In this document: piece by piece, positions 11,611 through 23,885 of the stretch | Layout: each line of letters opens with the position of its first letter | Numbering within the stretch: position 1 is the first letter of the stretch | DNA from: Diogma glabrata | Taxonomy: Eukaryota; Arthropoda; Insecta; Diptera; Cylindrotomidae | Assembly (NCBI GenBank): GCA_963693315.1 | Contig: OY856186.1 | Span: 378,321,923 to 378,385,922, forward strand | Length of the DNA: 64,000 nt | Direction: 5' to 3' | Notes under the pieces: generated by a model | What the model was told of the DNA's origin: nothing | Seen by the model: only the letters and a program-made list of their open reading frames with translations | The model's database searches: none | Program-made: the position numbers and the translations under genes

Positions 11611-12505
11611 GCACGACATGGGGTGCTACTCCAGCCACCCTCCGCACAACTGCTCTAAGTCTGAAGTCTGGTTTACTCAGTGGCTGAGTACGGCCAGCTG
11701 CATGCCGCGATGCGTACTATAAGTGGTACTATCAGGTCCACTCCTTTACCTTGGCTGCCTGTGTTAAGCAATAACGGTTCACCTGCTCTCAAACGCTCGC
11801 ATGCACTCATGCGTGAACATAAAAAGGTAACCAACAACATCACGTTACCCTTGCACGAATATTACGGTGACCACACTAGTTGTCGATTGAAGTCAAGAAA
11901 TCCTCCACATAAAACTGCCAGCAGCCTGCTGGCAACTAATTTTAATATCTTGGATGCCTGGGACACCTCCTGGAATGATTACAACACACCTGGCGTTTCT
12001 ATTACTAACCTCACTTCTGCCCAACCTGGTTTCGATCTGCCACGTCATACCTGGACAACACTAAACCGAATAAGAACGAATCATGGACGTTGTGCTGATT
12101 CTTTCTACAAGTGGGGCATCTCAGAGTCCCTCAATGTGACTGCGGAGCTCCACAGCAAACCATAAAACACATTGCAACTGTGTGTCCACTTCGACGATAC
12201 AATGGCGAAATCTCAGACATCCAATTGGCAACTCCCGATGTAGTAGCATGGATAGACTCACTCGATGTAAACATCTAATGTTCAAATATGCTGCCCAATG
12301 TTCAAATATTTTAATATTTTACTTTTTAATTTTTAACTAAAAGAAGCGCAATCAAATCGATTGTAAGCTCATTTAATGTGTATTCATGTTTTATTTTATG
12401 TAGATTTCATAGGAAAATCTACCTATTTTAAGTTTTATTTTTGTTTCATTTTGTTTTTAATGTGTCACAACAACAGCCATACGCTAAAGAAAAAATAAAA
12501 AAATA
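11611..12505 (+). pseudogene. 5'-truncated LINE (family D) 3' end, inside transposase intron 1
   Basis: The plus strand reads TWGATPATLRTTAL, then AEYG, an ordinary family C-terminal region with LNRIRTNHGRCADSFYKWGI (about 12060-12120), and after a frameshift a CDCGA / HIA-CPLRRYNG zinc-knuckle-like end. The terminal stop lies near 12280. The 3' UTR contains a GTAGATTT/AAATCTAC hairpin (about 12400-12422) and ends in CATACGCTAAAGA plus A-rich sequence. It starts in the RT thumb region, so it is 5'-truncated as LINE insertions usually are. It lies antisense within the first intron of the transposase gene. Related copies: 13091-13450 and 20485-23885. Confidence 0.85.
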
Positions 12506-12689
12506 GCTACAGTTTACCTTAATTCTGCATTTATTACAGACTTTATCTTCAATACGTAGTGTACTGAACTTCTCTTCTGCTACAAATCTACGAAAAGCAT
12601 GACAAAACGCAGTAGCTCCAATTCTGTGCATTTTGCTTGATGATAAAGCATAGCTTCCACAACATGGGCACTTTATTTTACCCATTTTG

Positions 12690-13090
12690 AGTTATTTTTT
12701 AATATTAAAAAACTACAATCGACAAATATGACTTATATTTTTTATCCGTGATGACTACTATGACTACTATATTTTGTCCAAGATGAAGAAGTTTTGCAAA
12801 GCAAAAAATAAAACTTCAACGTACTCTAATTTTTCTATTTCTCATCACATTTTATTTATTTAACATTTAGAAGGGGTGTGATAATAGACAAGCTCCTCGC
12901 GCTACACGCTGGTTTACGCTAATAGTCTATTCAAACTTGGTAGCAAAATATTTCATTTCGAACTCTTGACTGTGATACAAAAAAATAACACCATCTCACG
13001 TTTAATTAACAACATGTTGAGTAATCGTGTATTCAAAGTTCATCTTAATAATTCCTGTAGTAGGTCCAAAATGCTAAACAATGTGACTTT
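12690..13090. other. Upstream flank of the transposase gene, no gene
   Basis: AT-rich. A short inverted pair AATAGAC/GTCTATT brackets a GC-richer patch at about 12884-12932 (CTCCTCGCGCTACACGCTGG). The transposon's terminal inverted repeat was not located. Confidence 0.4.
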
Positions 13091-13450
13091 ACCCTCAATG
13101 TGATTATGGAGCTCCACAACAAACCATAAAACACATTGCAACTGTGTGTCCACTTCGACGATACAATGGCGAAATCTCAGACATCCAATTGGCAACTCCC
13201 GATGTAGTAGCATTGATAGACTCACTCAATGTAAACATCTAATGTTCAAATATACTGCCCAATGTTCAAATATTTTAATATTTTACTTTTTAATTTTTAA
13301 CTAAAAGACGCGCAATCAAATCGATTGTCAGCTCATTTAATGTGTATTCATGTTTTGTTTTATGTAGATTTCATAGGAAAATCTACCTATTTTAAGTTTT
13401 ATTTTTGTTTTTAATGTGTCACAACAAAAACTAAACGCTAAATAAAACCA
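13091..13450 (+). repeat. Second, shorter family-D LINE tail
   Basis: Matches the plus-strand sequence of 12128-12490 closely: the last coding part, the CTAATGTTCAAATATxCTGCCC 3' UTR start, the GTAGATTT/AAATCTAC hairpin and an ACGCTAAATAAAA end. It begins at CCCTCAATGTGA, so it is truncated harder than its neighbour. Two tails of one family within 1 kb suggest separate insertions or a local duplication. Confidence 0.9.
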
Positions 13451-13553
13451 TTTAGAATACTTATTAATATGTAACTATGACCACAGCGGCTTTTGAGATG
13501 CCAAAAAATTGGTGTTTGTACCTTAAAAAACCCTCTTGGGTCAAGCTAGATTT

Positions 13554-13660
13554 CATATATAAGGACTCATGTACCCCACCTTATATTTTTACCACGTATA
13601 GATCAAAGGTGTCCAGATTTTGTCTAAAAATTCTGGTCGGGGTACATGAGTCCTTGTTAT
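13554..13660. repeat. Short inverted repeat, ~100 bp
   Basis: AAGGACTCATGTACCCC (about 13560-13576) is exactly repeated in reverse complement near 13638-13655. A weaker inner pair is CCAGATTTT/AAATTCTGG. It resembles a very small foldback element. Confidence 0.75.
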
Positions 13661-13857
13661 AAAAAATCATTTGTGAAAATATGGCCCAGATTGATATAGA
13701 AATCCAATAACACCCTTTGCTTTTTATCTCTTATTTTATTTTTATTTTCCCTATCCTATCACGAAATATTGGCCTATGTCATATTTTATATGTGATAGGA
13801 TTTATGGTTTAGTTATCCATTACTTAACAAAAAAATATTAAAAAAAAAACAAACAAA

Positions 13858-13998
13858 AACAGATTTGCGTCCATTAACATCCTTAGAACGCATGTTGTTG
13901 TGGGACCTTGGTCTTAAAAGGTTATTATGTGTTGTTGTGACACATATTGTAATGCCTACTACACATCACATTTTATTAAAAAAAAAAAAAAAAAAACT
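13858..13998 (+). repeat. Family-B LINE 3' tail
   Basis: Reads as the last codons and 3' end of the LINE at 45160-46855: a LLWDLGLKR-type stretch, GTTGTTGTGACACA, a CATCACATTTTATT end and a long A run (13979-13998). Truncated to about 140 bp. A third copy of the same tail is at 57317-57457. Confidence 0.85.
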
Positions 13999-14359
13999 GA
14001 GAGTAAGGCCAATTCAAAGGATGGTAGCTTTTCTTTATACACTTTCTCTTCAATAAAATTTGATTTTTCTATTAAATCATTATTATACAGCAAGTATCCA
14101 CAATCCTTCATTAGCAAAAATTATAAAGATCAACGAAACTCTAAATGTAGTATTTATATAGGTTTAAAGGAACTTTGTCACCAAGATAAGTCACGAGATC
14201 TCTGGGCTTCTCAATATGCATGGGTCTACGCCCGAGAAGTAGTTTGAACTAAATTCCGACCAAGGACCATCACAAAAATTTCGACGAAAGGTCATTTTTT
14301 GAATGAAGAAGCAGTTTTCACTGGCCTCACTACTTCAAATCCTCCTCGTCATGGCTGGT
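13999..14359. other. No recognisable feature
   Basis: Open frames run through this stretch but match nothing known to me. It joins a family-B tail to the next LINE. Confidence 0.5.
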
Positions 14360-17300
14360 ATTGAAAGAAATCCTAGACCAACTAAAACATGGCATTGTGC
14401 AATATGCAAAAACCTTTTAAGGGCAAACACTACATCCATCCAGCGTAATAGCTGTAGTGAATGGTGTCATCTCTAGAACTGCTCCGGTCTTGCAACACAT
14501 AAGCAATGGACCAAAAACTGTATAGCGTCATGTCGCCATGCATCAAGTATGTTGATACAAACACGAGTTTGCAACAGAACACAATACAAATAAATGAACA
14601 CACATCCGGAGACCCCAAGTGATGTGAAAATAATGCAGCTAAATTGTAACGTTCTCATAAACCAAATCGATGATATCATCAACTATATGTACAAAAACAA
14701 TACTCTAGTCGCGGTTTTACAAGAAACCGAATGAAATGTTAGATCTTAGATTTGTGATAGTATCTGTGATTATAGAATTAAAAGATAGAGGGATAGAGGG
14801 AAGGACAAATGTGGTGGCCTTTCCTTTATCGTACAAAAAACCATTATCTACTGTACAACAACATTACCACCAGTACCGGGGACGGATAAACACCTAGAAC
14901 AACTGGGCATTATAATAAAATCCGGAAATACGGAGATAAATCTAGTCAATATTTATATACCACCAGTAAGAAGCTGTGATACAGCTTATTAGCCGTCCAT
15001 ATGCCATTTATTTTTTACCAGAGACTGTCAAATTCTTGGCGATATGAATGCGCACCACGATCTGTTGCACTCACACTTGAACACTGATTCAAGCGGCGAA
15101 AACTTTGCTGATCAAATTGACGGCTCTAAGTTTGGAGTCCTCAACGAACCATGACCAAAAAGGGTGACAAATAGCTCGTATTCTTCTCCAGATGTTTCCT
15201 TTGCCAGCATGTCACTAATGCCAATTGCGAATGGAGAACTGAAATTGCATTGGGATCCGACCATGTACCGATCATAATTAGCTTATACCGTTCCTTAAAC
15301 GAAATGAAATCCGAGAAAAATACGTATATTAATTTTAACAAAGCTGACTGGGATAATTTTATCAATCTTACTGAAATGGAATTCAGTAAGCAATTTTTAC
15401 CAATAGACGCCCTCTCTGGGGAAAGAAAATTCAGAAAAATATTTAACAAAGCTAGATCTCGCTTCATTCCAACCGGCAGAATACAAAAGATTAAACCAAA
15501 CTTCCAACAAAAAGCTTGTGTACTTTCATCCCAAATAGATGACATCCGTAAGGCAGATCCAACCGATTCTAGAATTCCAGGCCTGAACTTGCAGATAAAA
15601 AAGCTAGTAATGGAACACAAACGTAACAAATGAAAAGATTTAGTGATTAAGTCCAACTTTGACACAAATAAAAGTCTATGGAAGGTGATTAAGGGTTTAA
15701 CCACATCTGCGTCAAACGGGTAACAACTGCATGATCTCCTTCGATGATATCCCAACCAAAAACCATATGAAATGCGCAACAAAATTCAACACGCAGTTTA
15801 CAGAAAAACAAAGTAAACCTGAAAAGAAACTAGGTCAGTATTGAGACATATGCGCAAACTTAATACTGAAAATTTCGAGGATATCATATTTTCCGAAAAA
15901 GAGGTTGAAAACGCAATAAAGAAAACCAAACCATCTAAAACTATTGGACCAAACGCCATCTCAGACATCATGCTAAAACACATTGGACCCAAAGGGTTTA
16001 ACACTCTCACAACCATACTCAACACATCTCTAAATACGCTCCAGGTAGGCTCCTGGCAAGCCTGAAGAAAAGGAGAATTCCTATAGATCCTCTCATTCCC
16101 TATCCTCTCATCGATTTTAAAATTGATAAAAACACTTCTGCTACTTCAGTTAACTGGATCCTGCAAATTGGCGTGCGTCACATCAACATGGGTGTAGGGA
16201 AGCACAAAGTACAACCACCGCTCTTCATAGAATTCAAAACTAAATCAGCGATGGTCTAAACCAAAAACTTGACTTATCAAAAGCTTTCAACACAGTGTCA
16301 CACGCTGCATTACTGAATGATATATATTCAACACTAGTCTGCCAACTACCTAGAAGGCCGCCAAACATACGTTGAGTTCAGTAGCTATAGATCTAAGATA
16401 AGAGTGCTCAGACAAGAAGTCCCACAAGGTGGAGTTCTCTCACCTTCATTATTCAACATTTTCGTAAGTGCTTACCGGCACCACCGGAAGAAATAACCAT
16501 CACGTCATATGCAGACAACTGCACGGTGCTTGTAACAGGAAACAACCACTACAACAAACAACTCACTAATATCCTAAGCACCTACCTTTACATAAATGGT
16601 TTAAAACCAGAAAATTGAAACTGTCCGCTGACAAGTCCACTTCCACATTTTTCACCACATGGACGAAGGACATAAATACAACACTTAAAATCTGCATTGA
16701 CAACATACTAATTCCCACGGTAAAAAATCTAAAACTGCTGTGGGTAATATTTGATCCACTACTTAAATTCAATGCTCATGCTCAACAATTGAACACAGAA
16801 CTAAAAAACAGGAATAATGCACTAAAAGTTCTAGTGGTTAGTTCGTGGGGAAAGGACAAAAACTCAATAATAACAGCATATAAAGCAATAGGAAGGCCTT
16901 TCATGAATTACGCTGCTCTCATATGGACACCCGAAGTCACTGACACTCACTGGAAGAGGTTACAAATAACACGGAATGCAGCCTTGTGGACAGCAACCGG
17001 ATGTCTATTGATGGCCCACCAAGATCACCTACACGAGGAATGTAACATATTGCCGGTCATAACAAAATGCTCACAAAACAATATCTATGGGTCTACCATA
17101 AAGAGCAATATCCCTTCAATGACACCCTATTCATGACAACACCTCCTAGAGACATAAGATGAACTGCGAAATGCTTCTCACATGATGTTAAAAACAATCA
17201 AGACATCGGTAACATCGACGAACCTACGTATAAGACGGGCTTTTAAAATAAACACACCAAAGTTGTTGAAGACACAATAAAAAACTACGCCCGAATCGAG

Positions 17301-17610
17301 TTCTTAATAACAAGCCACCACAAATCGCTGCCGAAGAAGTAAAACTACCACGCAGCACCAGAACCATCCTAGCGCAGTTAAGATCCGGTTAGTCACTTAT
17401 CTTAAATAACTACATGAGTAGAATTGACAAGGGAATTGTTGACAAGTGTCCCGCATGTGACGGCACGCCACATAATGCTAACCACCTTTTCCATTGTTCC
17501 AAAAAACCAACCAACCTGACGCAGGAAGATCTGTGGTACCACCCAAGGATAGTAGCAGAGTTCCTGAATCTGGACTTGGAGCCGGAAGAATAGCACCATA
17601 TTTCGTCGCT
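14360..17610 (+). pseudogene. Decayed Jockey/CR1-group LINE with zinc-finger N-terminus
   Basis: Order along the plus strand: a PHD-like cysteine/histidine segment (TWHCAICKN ... CSEWCHL ... CSGL, 14385-14500); an endonuclease (INQIDDII, LQETE near 14725, NIYIPP near 14955, ILGDMNAHH near 15035, SDH near 15255); a linker; and an RT with KKTKPSKTIGPNAISDIMLK (15925-15980), DLSKAF (about 16275), a PQGG-type turn (about 16425) and SYAD (about 16505). After this come a thumb region (16615-17136) and a C-terminal CPAC-H-C knuckle (17445-17500). Stops and frameshifts occur in every domain, and the second Asp of the YADD box reads as Asn. Single-copy in the window. Confidence 0.85.
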
Positions 17611-17689
17611 ACAAAACAACAATGAGATCCCTGGCCCATGGGGCCCACAGCTGTGTGTTGGCACTCAGAGAAGGAGTTTCGATATTTTC

Positions 17690-18435
17690 TCATTTTTGAC
17701 AAACAGAGATAAAGAATGCAGAGCTTTACTCGATTCTGGCTCTGACTCGATTCCGAACGAGGTGATTAAAGTTGTTGTTATCTGTTTAATTGGACCACTG
17801 AACCACTTCAAAGGTGATAACTACAATTGAGCTTACTTTATAATTTCAACTGGAAAAATATCCTTCTCTTTTAGTGTGAGTTTAACTCTTTCCACAATTT
17901 CTGCAGAATTACCTATGCAAGATTTTAAATTTTTGTCCTTAGAAAATTTGAAATCTCTCAAGTTTGCAGATCTCAACATCAAAAAGAGGAGCTCAATAGA
18001 TTTAAACATTTAGTTGCGGCTTAATTCTTTGAAGTTATTAGTAGTTAATACGCGTTTTGGTTGGGTAATCGTAGGTGCAACTATAAACTCAACCATTTAC
18101 AATGTCATGTTTTAATGTCAATTTACATGTCATATACTATTTACAAATCTTAATGAAGATATAAATCTAGATCAAATAATTAGAAAATTCTGGAGCGTCG
18201 AGAATTTTGACAGACAACAGCACTTACTCCAGAACAGTTGGCATGCGAGACTCAGTTCAAACAACTTCTTATCAAAACTGACGACTAATTTATTATTAAA
18301 TTACAATTTAAGGAAACAATCATTGAGTTTGGCAATTCGATAAAAACCACTTTAAACAGGCTTTTTGCTGTGGTGAGAAATTTTAAAATGTCTTCAAGCT
18401 GTCACAAAAGAATAAAGACCCTAGACAAGGTTGCG
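17690..18435 (+). pseudogene. BEL/Pao protease to RT-leader relic
   Basis: CRALLDSGSDS (about 17732) is the retropepsin LDSGS motif of BEL/Pao elements. It is followed in order by LKSLKFADLNI (about 17950), NTRFGWVIVG (about 18045), a FWSVENF block (about 18190), TPEQLACETQFKQ (about 18230) and GNSIKTTLNRLFAV (about 18330). These are the family's protease-to-RT linker landmarks in the right order and spacing, with frameshifts between them. The relic ends before any RT catalytic motif. It is a separate fragment from 1745-2545. Confidence 0.75.
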
Positions 18436-20484
18436 AGTAGTTTGTGTTGCTTTAGCATAGACCATGACTGAAAATCTTTAAATGACCATTTTATGATGGT
18501 CGTAGTTCCTTGTATTCTATATCTTATTGAGATTACAGATATGTTTTCAATACAGAAATATAAAAACTGTATCGTCAAATTGAGTGAGGGCAAAATTCAA
18601 ATGAACCAATCTAGCATTACAACAGCTTCTCACAGAAGCTTTACGTGTTGTACAGCTGCAGCACTCTTTGAATATACGCCCTAATAGTGTAATATCGTTG
18701 CGTTAATGATTCTGGGAATACAATGGTAACATTGCTCAATGCCATAATTAAAATTCTCTCCTTTACTCAATATCTTGTTTCCTGGCCGACTGCCTGATTG
18801 ACTTGTAATTTCTTGTTATTTCGGTTAAAAACTAAAACTTGATTACCATAGGATATTAAAATGTATTTCTTAATTATAGTGTTAAAAAATAACGTTAATT
18901 TTAAGTTGTTGCAGAAAAGCTACGTAGTTGGTTTTACTACATTTACTACTGAAAAAAAATTTTTTCAGCGTTGGAAAAATTAACGAACAATTTTAAATAA
19001 AATCTACCTCAATTTAGGGTTAATCATTTCATACCGTTTTACCGAAGACTGGTGGTATTTTATTCACCCGGCTTATGAGAGACTGCTCTGAGTGCTGGTA
19101 TATCCTGGTACTGATTGCTGGTATAATCGTGTATTGCTTACTATGGGATAATATAATTGTTTTTGTACAGCTTTCATGTAATGGAACAATACAGATTTTT
19201 TAATGTAAACAAATAAACCAGTCTTATTTTATGCAAGCTATTAAACCACTTTTATGTGATTTATGTAAATTTTATTATTTTAAAAATACACATAAAACTC
19301 ATTGTTTTTCGTTATTAGAATTTTTTTTTGATTTTCTTTAAGTGTTTTTGTAGTAACTTGTAGGACGTATTTATATATACCAATTTCATCGGGTGGTGGT
19401 AAAACCCATTAAATTAAATTCAGTGGAATGGCTAACAAATGTCTGCACATGGCTTGAAGCTTAAAACTTTACTCTCAATCAATCAAAGATAAAAAAAGCC
19501 ATATATTTATACCAAATTAAAAGTTGATTAAAATAAATGTAGAAAAACATAATTATTACAAGTGTTGTCCATTTTGTGGGTTCATATACCACTATATATG
19601 ATATAATTTGGTTGTATTATGAAACAAAAGTAGTCAACTTTACCATACCACTCCTATTTCTTACAATTCACAAATAGACCATTACGGCCATTTTTAAACA
19701 ATGCTTTGCAACCTTTTAATCCATCTAATCAACTTATTTGAATGAATCGTCTAGTGTGAGAGTTGTCAATAGATTGTATGTTAATTTTATCGTTGTAATT
19801 ACAAGCACAAACAGGAGAAGGAAACGATATTTCATCTGCTTTTCTCTTCCCATAATCTGACTCAAAACACTTAAAAATGACACGCTTATATTTGTAAATC
19901 CGTTCGTCATTCCGTTTTCCAAACAAGCTTTTTTGTTTAACATTAACTCAACCACATATGCAAGAATTGTAAAACTTGAATGTACCTGCCAAGACTCACA
20001 CCGTTAAAGTGGTTTGAGGAATTGTTCACCCATCGTATTATTTTATCGATTGTTCATATCTATCAGAAAAATATCTAATTTTATGCAATATTAAGCCTTT
20101 TAATTGTATTATTTTGTTTAGTTTTCAATAAAATAAAATTTATACTGCCAATGCAGATAGTTTGTTTATACAAATTTATTTTGCTATCTCAAAAATGTAA
20201 GCTCATTATTACATTTTCAACAAAATTCAATTTGTAGTCAAACGATACCTAGGCTTGTTTGTATTTGTTTAGCAACATACTAAAAACATATATTTTCTAA
20301 TTGGTTGATTAACTATGTATTATGATTAACTATGATTAAAATAATCTATCATCTCGGAAGCCAAACTATTATTTATTTGATCTCCTGGCTATTACAGAGG
20401 GAAAAACAAGTTTGAAATGCTACACCAAAATCAAAAGTAAATGCCAAACCAAAATACAGGAAAAATCGGACCGAAAACAAGAAT
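18436..20484. other. No recognisable gene
   Basis: Two kilobases of AT-rich sequence with scattered short frames on both strands. I see no family motif, no array and no clear inverted repeat. Confidence 0.55.
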
Positions 20485-21126
20485 CTATCAATTGAACATT
20501 GAAGGATCTAGCAAATCAAAATGCGAAAATTTATCGCATCAACTAAGAGATTAAAACATCGATATTGCAGTCATTCAAGAAACACACATTGCATCAGATG
20601 AAACTTTAGTTACCAAAAAGGTGAAATTCCTGGATATGAAATTATCGGAGCAACATTTCATAAATCGTAATGAACTGCTACGTATGTAAAATGTGGTCTT
20701 GAAAAAGTAAAACTAGTGGAAAACTCTTCAACAGATGATATTTTTGTCGTAACAATTGAGGCTGGCGGAACAAATATTATCAATGTATATAAACCACCAA
20801 ACACAGCCTGGCTGACTAATGTTCTCCCTTCATATGATAAACTGACCTCTGTTTTGCTGACTTTAATAGCCATCACAGACTATGGAAATATCAGAATGAT
20901 GACATCAACGGTATCACACTTGTAAATTGGTTTTGACAGCAAAACTTGGCCGATGGCACAGAGATTACAACCCAGACCTATGTTCCATTTCATATAATTC
21001 TAATGGCCAACCACTCCATGCTTTAAGACAAGTATTATTGGGTTTCCCACATTCTCAGCATCGACCAGTAATAAAAGAGGCTGGAATACAAATCCCGATG
21101 ATACATTCAACACCGAAACCAAGATG

Positions 21127-21866
21127 AATTTTCTGACAATCTTCATGGCAAAGTTTTTCAAAAGACACTGCTGTAATTTTCGTTTTCTTGAAAGCATTCG
21201 GAAAGCATTCGAAAGCAATATTACAGTTTCCATTATGTTGGTGTAAAAGCGAGCAAGCCATTTTCTGTTATTTTCTCCGCAATTTTTGAGGAATTCTATA
21301 TAGACATTATCGAAAGCAGCTGTTTTTCCCGATTTCATGTCCGATAATGAGCCTGCAATGTCTTCGATAGTGAAAGGGCGACAATATTCGCAAGATCTTG
21401 GTGTGTTTCGTTTCAAGTTTTTAAGATTTAAGAGAACGGTTTTTGAAAGTTCTTTATGTGGTTCAACTCTTGACACATTTACTATCCTGTTCGCTTTTAA
21501 ATTTGAATTTATATTTGTTTTATCTGCAAATTTCTTTTTCTCATCACCCAATTTTCGTATTTGACTCCATGCCTTTCTACTAGAATGTGTAAAATCCATA
21601 TTTTCCATAGCAGACATCCACTTTTCTTATCGACTAGCATCTAAGAATCTTAATAGATCATCAACTTTTTCTGAGTCTCCACTTTCTTCGAATTGATCGA
21701 AAAGTCTTTCACTTTCCTCGTTCCATTGAATATATTCCATACGATAGTCTTGCGGTTTGAATTTTTTTGCAGCTGTTATAGTAGCGCCAACGAAACGGTC
21801 ATAGTTTTTTGCAACTGGTGGAATAAATCGTACAGAAGCATCTAAGTGTCGTGGACGCAATTGCAC
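21127..21866 (-). other. Inverted segment of the LINE
   Basis: The coding sense is on the minus strand here and on the plus strand on both sides. The forward text before it ends where the linker should start, and the inverted text is that linker plus the first RT block. This is therefore an inversion of the element's own DNA with some loss, not an unrelated insertion. Confidence 0.85.
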
Positions 21867-22321
21867 AGATCAAGTTTTGTCACTAACCAACTATATCGAA
21901 TTTGGTTTTAAAAAAAAATAAAAAATGCCTGTTGTTTTCATAGACCTCACAGCGGCTTATGACACCGTTTGGCGAAAAGGCCTAATATATAAATTGCTCA
22001 ACATTATTCCATGCCTTAAAATTGCTCAAGTAATGAACAATATGCTCACAAATCTCCTTTTCCAAGTCTATCGAAACAATGAGAAAAATTCTTTCAAGAA
22101 ATTGAGTAATGGTCTCCCAAAAGGATCAGTATTGGTTCCATTATTTTTCAACACTTACTTGATCGATTTACCAACAACTCAATCAAGAAAATTGAGATAT
22201 GCTGATTAGCTGATGATATAGCAATTGAAATTCAATCAAATCAATTTTCAATTAATGAAAACATTTTGGAGGAAGATTTAATAATACTGGGAGATTTTTT
22301 TCGAGAAATGGAGACTATGCC

Positions 22322-22917
22322 CAATAGGGTGACCCTTAAAAAAAAATTTTTAGTTTTTTGTACGGCACCCTCCCATTTCGTGTCAATACCCATAAAAATA
22401 TTATTTGCAAAATTTGAAATCAATCGATCAATTCTAAGGCGTGCCCCCGACCACTTAAAGTTCAGAGGTTTTGTTCTGAGCCCTAAAAAAAATTTAAATT
22501 TTTGGTACGGCACCCTCCACTTTCGTGTCAATACCCATAAAAATATTATTTGCAAAATATGAAATCAATCGTTCAATTCTAAGGTGTGCTCTCGGCCACT
22601 TAAATTGCCACTAAAATTTCAAGTGCCCAGGGGCGCGGCTTTAAATTGAACTAGTGATTACAAATTTGGAAAATAACATTTTTATGGGTATTGACACGAA
22701 ATTGGAGAGTGTCGTACAAAAAATTAAAATTTTTTTTAAGGCCCAGAACAAAACCTCACAACTTTAGGTGGTTGGGGGCACGCCATAGCATTGAACGATT
22801 GATTTCAAATTTTACAAATAATTTGTTTATGGGTATTGATACGAGATAGGGATGGGGGGTGCCGCAAACTGTAAAATGAAAAAAAAATTATAGAGTTACC
22901 TAAGGGCCACCCTAATG
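22322..22917. mobile_element. Foldback DNA element with AATAGGGTG/CACCCTAAT ends
   Basis: Left end CAATAGGGTGACCC and right end GGGCCACCCTAATG are near-perfect inverted repeats. ATGCC occurs on both sides (22317-22321 and 22915-22919), overlapping the right end, and may be the target duplication. The left half contains two direct copies (unit about 147 bp) of a segment with GTACGGCACCCTCC and GTGTCAATACCCATAAA. The right half contains two more copies inverted. It is non-coding and interrupts the LINE RT between YAD and FHLNNKEE. Confidence 0.85.
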
Positions 22918-23885
22918 CCTAAGCATGGATAAAATGGAAGTTTGTTGTTTCCATTTAAACAACAAAGAAGAAAATACAAAACTGTTGGCCAATTTCAACG
23001 GAAAACAACTTACACATAGCTTCAATCTGAAATATTAGGGTCACACATTGAACAGATCACTCACACACAAAGGAAATTGCTTGAAACTTAAAGACAAAAA
23101 ATAATATCATACAAAAACTTGCGGGATCAACATGAGGAGCTTTTGTGAATGTATTGAGAACATCTGCTATGGCACTTGTTTTCTCCTCAGCTGAATATTG
23201 CGCACCTGCTTGGTTGAAAAGTATTCACACAACCAAAATTGGTGTACAACTAAGAACAACAATGCGTATTATCACCAGAGCAATCGACACAACACAAATA
23301 GAATGGTTTCCAGTTTTATCAAATATTAAATCTCAACATTCGCGACGATCCCAGGCCTTATTAAAAGAATATAATAAGATAATGGATAATGAACTACTTC
23401 CAGCATATCAAGATCTCGCTACACCACATTTTCATAGATTGAAATCTCGTAAGCCACCTGAATTTTTCTTTGAAGAACTTAAAACAAGTAATTTTGACAA
23501 AAACGAATCATGGAAAAATGAGTGGACCTCTTTCAAATCTAATAATTCATTATTACTGGACATAACAGACCCCAATATCAAATTGAATGGCTTTGACATT
23601 TCACGTAATTGATGGGTGAAATTGAACAGAATCCGAACATTGAATGAAAGATTTGCTGATTGTTTTTACAAATCGGGAGTACTAACGTCACCGTCTTGTG
23701 ATTGTGGAGCACAAAAACAAACAAATCGTCACATCGTCTCCGAATGCTCCTTACGCTCTTATCAAGGACCAATAACATATTTTATCGACGCAACAGCGAT
23801 TGCACTCGAATGGCTAAAAAATCTTAACGTTGAAATTTGAGTTTCATGAATTGCTAACTTTGGTTGTATCCATACGCTAAATAAT

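Larger units (their letters stand above)
9736..12685 (-). pseudogene. PIF/Harbinger-type (DDE_Tnp_4) transposase gene, split into exons
   Basis: Exon 1 (12685-12518) starts MGKIKCPCC, carries a C-X2-C / VCNKC zinc-binding pattern and ends at a GTAAAC donor. After a 980-bp intron, exon 2 (11537-10711) holds seven-residue repeats, a CCICG...C cysteine cluster and an HHGLSQ end. A 72-bp intron follows; its donor reads GC rather than GT and its acceptor is AAAG. Exon 3 (10638 to about 10190) has the first catalytic Asp in VLDGTYVY, then KPFMIALPDGYILDAAGPF and NNDAGILK. Exon 4 (from 10150, acceptor CATTCGCAG) has DRGFRD (second Asp) and RWMIEAVNGR (Glu). Frameshifts occur near 11305 and near 10070, a 19-bp tandem duplication lies near 10185-10220, and about 20 residues seem to be missing between exons 3 and 4. 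The three catalytic acids survive but the gene is not translatable as it stands. The zinc-binding N-terminus also fits the related ISL2EU/IS4EU clade. Confidence 0.75.
20485..23885 (+). pseudogene. Family-D LINE with an internal inversion and a DNA-element insertion
   Basis: Forward part 1 (20485-21126): endonuclease with IYQLNIEG, VIQETHIASDE, NVYKPPN, HRDYNPDLCSIS and FPHSQHRPVIKEAG, ending STPKPR. Reverse part (21866 down to about 21127, minus strand): the linker (IRFIPP-like, FTHSSRKAWSQIRKLGDEKK) and the first RT block (SGKTAAFDNVYIEFLKNCGE). Forward part 2 (from about 21868): LSLTNYIEFGF, VVFIDLTAAYDTVW, NGLPKGSVLVPLFFNTYL, then YAD near 22200. Next, a foldback element (22322-22917) sits in the RT. 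The rest (22918-23840) has FHLNNKEENTK, an AEYCAPAW thumb, LNRIRTLNERFADCFYKSG and the CDCGAQ...H...C end, then a CATACGCTAAATAATAA tail. Part of the RT (about 70 residues) between the inverted and forward pieces is missing. Confidence 0.85.
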
